From contig NC_091019.1 in assembly GCF_041296385.1 (NCBI RefSeq), positions 12,664,531-12,728,530 on the forward strand: DNA of 64,000 nt, in the 5' to 3' direction. Shown one piece after another: positions 63,291-64,000 of this stretch. The notes beneath the pieces were generated by a model that searched no databases, had not been told where the DNA came from, and worked only from the letters and a program-made list of their open reading frames with translations. A program made the translations under genes and the position numbers. The first letter of the stretch is position 1. Every line of letters begins with the position of its first letter. This DNA comes from Aphelocoma coerulescens. Lineage: Eukaryota; Chordata; Aves; Passeriformes; Corvidae.

Positions 63291-64000
63291 ATCAGAAAAC
63301 AGCTGAATTTTGTGTGACAGATCTGAGGAGCAGATTTGAAGTTGCTGCCTCAAAGGACTTAAGTCTGCAACTTTTCACTCTCTTCTGTTTTGGAAGTGAG
63401 CAATCATTACAACCAAACACAAAATTATTCCAGGAAATATTATTCTATCCTTGTTCCACTTGCAAAAGTCAAAAGGAGTTTTGTCCAAGAACAGAGGGCA
63501 AGATATGATCATAAAGTGGGAATTTATTGCAGAGATTTTTCTTCTAAAACTGTGTCTTCAGCATAGCTTAGAGTCAGTTGGCTTTACGATAAATAATGCC
63601 ATTAATCTGTTCATATATCACAGGATGCAATTTAAATTATACAGCACTTGCACAAACTGCCACAAACCCTCTAACAGCCCTTGCTTTCAGAGAGATGATT
63701 TACCTCCTGAAAGTTCTAAAATTTTGTTGAGATTCAAATAGTTTTTTAATAGTAAAGGGCTGCAGTTTAGGAACATAAAACACCCCTGCTCGCGGCAAGC
63801 GCTAATGGCAAAGTGCAACACGGCGACACAACAGTAATTAAACCTCAAATCCCAGAAACAAGGACTATTTCTCTCATGAAAAGGTAGGCCCCTCTGATGA
63901 GCTGGGGACTTCAAAATCATTTTTAAAGGGCCAGTTCGCACCCTCATTACAGCCAATGTAATCCAGCAACAGGCTGTACCAAGTTGGTGGAATTAACCTG

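Larger units (their letters stand above)
14323..64000 (-). other. TEAD1: TEAD1 upstream intron / 5' region, no further exon identified
   Basis: This is the transcript's 5' side of the coding exon. By known TEAD1 structure it should hold long intron sequence and may hold noncoding 5' exons and a promoter, which cannot be recognised without transcript data. Beyond the items listed separately it is mostly AT-rich unique sequence with short chance ORFs. I see no supported gene in 14323-28200, 37200-43300, 44800-46600, 50000-52100, 52300-58300 or 58400-63000. Confidence 0.6.

Overview
This is a vertebrate, almost certainly avian, genomic window that lies inside one large gene. The one exon I can identify firmly is on the minus strand at 14040-14293. 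It encodes the N-terminus and the first part of the TEA DNA-binding domain of TEAD1 (TEF-1), the transcription factor that partners YAP/TAZ, and it carries the family's unusual ATT (isoleucine) initiation codon. The bird assignment rests on the AT-rich, intron-dominated sequence, the sparse transposons, and interspersed elements that I recognise from bird genomes (an LTR-like element at 1441-2165 and a short LTR-like remnant near 52135). No repeat or protein search could be run.

Layout. TEAD1 is read right to left. Positions 1-14033 are the intron after the start-codon exon; the next exon, which finishes the TEA domain, was not found in the window. Positions 14294-64000 are the upstream side: 5' intron(s), with any noncoding 5' exons or promoter unresolved. 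About 550 bp 3' of the coding exon in the transcript sense lies a GC-rich island (about 11880-13500). It is dominated by a 20/21-bp minisatellite (about 12242-13265) containing a near-perfect 142-bp higher-order repeat. The upstream side is mostly AT-rich unique sequence with old SINE (MIR-like) and fold-back repeats, microsatellites, a few CpG-enriched patches (33.7-34.2 kb and 36.2-37.2 kb), and stretches that look like conserved noncoding elements.

Most open reading frames here are chance ORFs in noncoding DNA. Two deserve checking: a 217-codon ORF in the CpG-enriched patch at 36515-37168, and a short exon-like minus-strand segment at 31660-31795 with plausible splice signals. The likeliest biology is regulatory: non-AUG initiation, a G-rich minisatellite on the transcribed RNA's sense strand, CRE palindromes, and a possible upstream control region. 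I found no bacterial-type operon, CRISPR array, tRNA or rRNA gene.
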